Source: Flavobacterium psychrophilum
GTDB taxonomy: Bacteria > Bacteroidota > Bacteroidia > Flavobacteriales > Flavobacteriaceae
Assembly: GCA_945905915.1 (NCBI GenBank)
Contig: CAMDQL010000001.1
Span: 1 to 64,000 of the forward strand
Length of the DNA: 64,000 nucleotides
Reading direction: 5' to 3'
Part shown: in pieces, positions 62,481-64,000 of the stretch
Position numbering within the stretch: position 1 is the stretch's first letter
How the letters are laid out: each line of letters begins with the position of its first letter
Notes under the pieces: model-generated
The model's database searches: none
Seen by the model: the letters and a program-made list of their open reading frames with translations, nothing else
Told to the model about the DNA's origin: nothing
Program-made: the position numbers and the translations under genes

Positions 62481-64000
62481 TTATTTTTTTTCTAAGGTAT
62501 CAAATTTTGATTCCATTTCGGCTTTAGGCCAAAAGTTATTAGTTACATCAATATCTGCTGTTTCTAATTTTGGATCCAATTGTATTTTAATTACTTTTTT
62601 CTCAGTAGCAAAAACTCGTTTTGCTATGACATTATTTTTTCTCCAAATTTGAGCTGGAAAAACTTTAGTTTCACTGGTGCCGTCTTCAAACTGAAGTTCA
62701 ACAATAATAGGCATTGTCAATCCGCCTGGTTTATCAAATTCTACTTCATAGAAAAACTTAGGTGATTTTAATGCACTTATTTCTTCAGCCGAATAATTTT
62801 TATTTAAGTAATCGTTTAAAGCTTGAACTTTTGATCTATCAAAACCATTTTTCAATTCGGGTTTAAAATCTGTTGAACCTTCTAAAACCATTTTAAACAT
62901 AGACTGACCTTCTCCTATTTTTCTTCCGCGTCTATTAAATTGTTGTTGTGCTTCTTTTGGATCTTGCTCCACTACATAAAATTGTTTCACATCTTTGATA
63001 CCAATATCGGTGTAGTCTGTTGAATAAAACCAACCTCTCCAAAACCAATCTAAATCTACTGCCGAAGCATCTTCCATTGTTCTAAAGAAATCTTCTGGTG
63101 TTGGGTGTTTAAATTTCCAGCGATTCGCATAGGTTTTGAATGCATGATCAAACAACTCACGACCCATAATTGTTTCTCTTAAAATATTTAATCCAGTTGC
63201 TGGCTTACCATAAGCATTTGCACCAAAATTGTATATACTTTCAGAATTAGACATAATTGGTTCTAAATACTGTTGGTTTCCTTTCATATAAGGAACAATT
63301 TTTGAAGCTGGGCCTCTCTCTAATGGAAAATTTGGATCAAAAGAAGATTCAGTTAAAAACTCTAAGAACGTATTTAATCCTTCATCCATCCATGTCCATT
63401 GTCTTTCATCTGAATTTACAATCATTGGAAAGAAATTATGTCCTACTTCGTGAATAATAACACCCAACATACCATATTTTACTCTATTGCTTACAAATCC
63501 TTTCTCATCGGGACGACCATAATTCCAGCAAATCATTGGATATTCCATTCCTTGGTCTTCTGCAGAAACAGAAACCGCTTTTGGATATGGATAATCAAAT
63601 GTATGATGTGAATAGGTTTTTAAAGTGTGTGCAACTGCTTTTGTTGATAAATCTCCCCAAAGTGGATTTGCTTCTTTTGGATAAATAGAAATAGCCAATG
63701 GTTTATTCGTTGGTAAATCAACCGCCATGGCATCAATTATAAATTTTCTTGAAGTTGAGAAACCAAAATCACGTACATTTTGTGCTTTAAATTTCCATGT
63801 TTTTTTCTGTTCTGAAAAACTGCTTTCTTTTGCAATAGCTTCTTCTTGAGTTACAATGACAACTGGTTTATCAAATGTGTTTTCAGCTAATTCCCATCGT
63901 TTCACTTGAGCTGATGTAAAAACTTCATTTCTATTTTGCAATACTCCTGTAGCTTCCATTACGTGATCAGCAGGAACAGTTATATTTACTTCATAATCTC
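62481..64000 (-). CDS. M1 family metallopeptidase, 5' end outside the window
   Basis: The reading frame is open to the window edge (DYEVNITVPADHVMEATGVLQN at its visible start) and so continues beyond 64000. The zinc motif is HEVGHNFF with the downstream Glu in WMDEGLNTF, the gluzincin arrangement of M1 aminopeptidases. The GXMEN-like exopeptidase region reads GMEYPMICWN. The C-terminal part covers about 330 further residues without a T9SS sorting signal. It probably degrades peptides in the periplasm or at the surface; a signal peptide would lie outside the window. It is followed by a terminator. Confidence 0.92.
   Translation of the reverse strand, partial: DYEVNITVPADHVMEATGVLQNRNEVFTSAQVKRWELAENTFDKPVVIVTQEEAIAKESSFSEQKKTWKFKAQNVRDFGFSTSRKFIIDAMAVDLPTNKPLAISIYPKEANPLWGDLSTKAVAHTLKTYSHHTFDYPYPKAVSVSAEDQGMEYPMICWNYGRPDEKGFVSNRVKYGMLGVIIHEVGHNFFPMIVNSDERQWTWMDEGLNTFLEFLTESSFDPNFPLERGPASKIVPYMKGNQQYLEPIMSNSESIYNFGANAYGKPATGLNILRETIMGRELFDHAFKTYANRWKFKHPTPEDFFRTMEDASAVDLDWFWRGWFYSTDYTDIGIKDVKQFYVVEQDPKEAQQQFNRRGRKIGEGQSMFKMVLEGSTDFKPELKNGFDRSKVQALNDYLNKNYSAEEISALKSPKFFYEVEFDKPGGLTMPIIVELQFEDGTSETKVFPAQIWRKNNVIAKRVFATEKKVIKIQLDPKLETADIDVTNNFWPKAEMESKFDTLEKK

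Overview
The window looks like a chromosomal stretch of a gliding or T9SS-bearing member of the Flavobacteriaceae, most likely Flavobacterium or a close relative. The evidence is AT-rich DNA, the gldK-gldL-gldM-gldN and gldB-gldC genes, a short primary sigma factor without region 1.1, promoter-like TAnnTTTG boxes instead of E. coli -10 boxes, few Shine-Dalgarno sequences, and a monocyclic carotenoid cluster. Nearly all of it is core genome. I see no insertion sequence, prophage, rRNA operon or CRISPR array.

Layout. 1-8.4 kb (minus): gldN, gldM, gldL and gldK (type 9 secretion motor and ring), an arginase-fold protein that has lost its metal ligands, and topA. 8.6-15.3 kb (plus): miaB, a sigma-54 activator, an LptE-like lipoprotein, a TPR-like protein, secG, groES and groEL. 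15.3-18.4 kb (minus): a metal-handling trio (Cys-rich HYC_CC_PP protein, TonB-dependent receptor, heavy-metal-associated protein). 18.5-23 kb (plus): a GAF-type methionine sulfoxide reductase, a cation/proton antiporter, rpsO and pnp. 23-27.6 kb (plus): crtD, cruF, crtZ, a methyltransferase and a crtA-like gene, i.e. the saproxanthin/myxol end-group branch of carotenoid synthesis. 27.7-30.6 kb (plus): rpoD, rpe and a FISUMP lipoprotein. 30.8-31.4 kb (minus): tRNA-Arg and yqeY.

31.5-47.3 kb (minus) is a compact division and cell-wall (dcw) cluster, transcribed mraZ-rsmH-ftsL-ftsI-murE-mraY-murD-ftsW-murG-murC-ftsQ-ftsA-ftsZ. Upstream of mraZ are three perfect TACCAC repeats at 10-bp spacing, which look like the MraZ operator. 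47.6-54 kb: an alpha/beta hydrolase and engB (plus), gldC and gldB (minus), nadE and a LuxR-type regulator (plus), and dnaG (minus), whose CHC2 zinc ligands are all replaced. 54.1-57.7 kb: a divergent AraC-type response regulator and a PAS histidine kinase, next to the orphaned C-terminus and terminator of a beta-barrel gene. 57.7-64 kb: a polyprenyl diphosphate synthase, an orphan lipoprotein, rlmN, an O-methyltransferase, a PAP2 phosphatase, tatA and a partial M1 peptidase.

The most interesting items are the putative metal-uptake trio, the carotenoid branch with an embedded methyltransferase, the arginase-like pseudoenzyme beside the T9SS genes, the zinc-less primase, the MraZ operator, the scar next to the two-component pair, and a set of AT-rich word repeats in spacers, one of which appears to have entered the murG reading frame. 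I did not find a clearly novel defence or mobile system. Family assignments are from memory of protein families; no searches were run.
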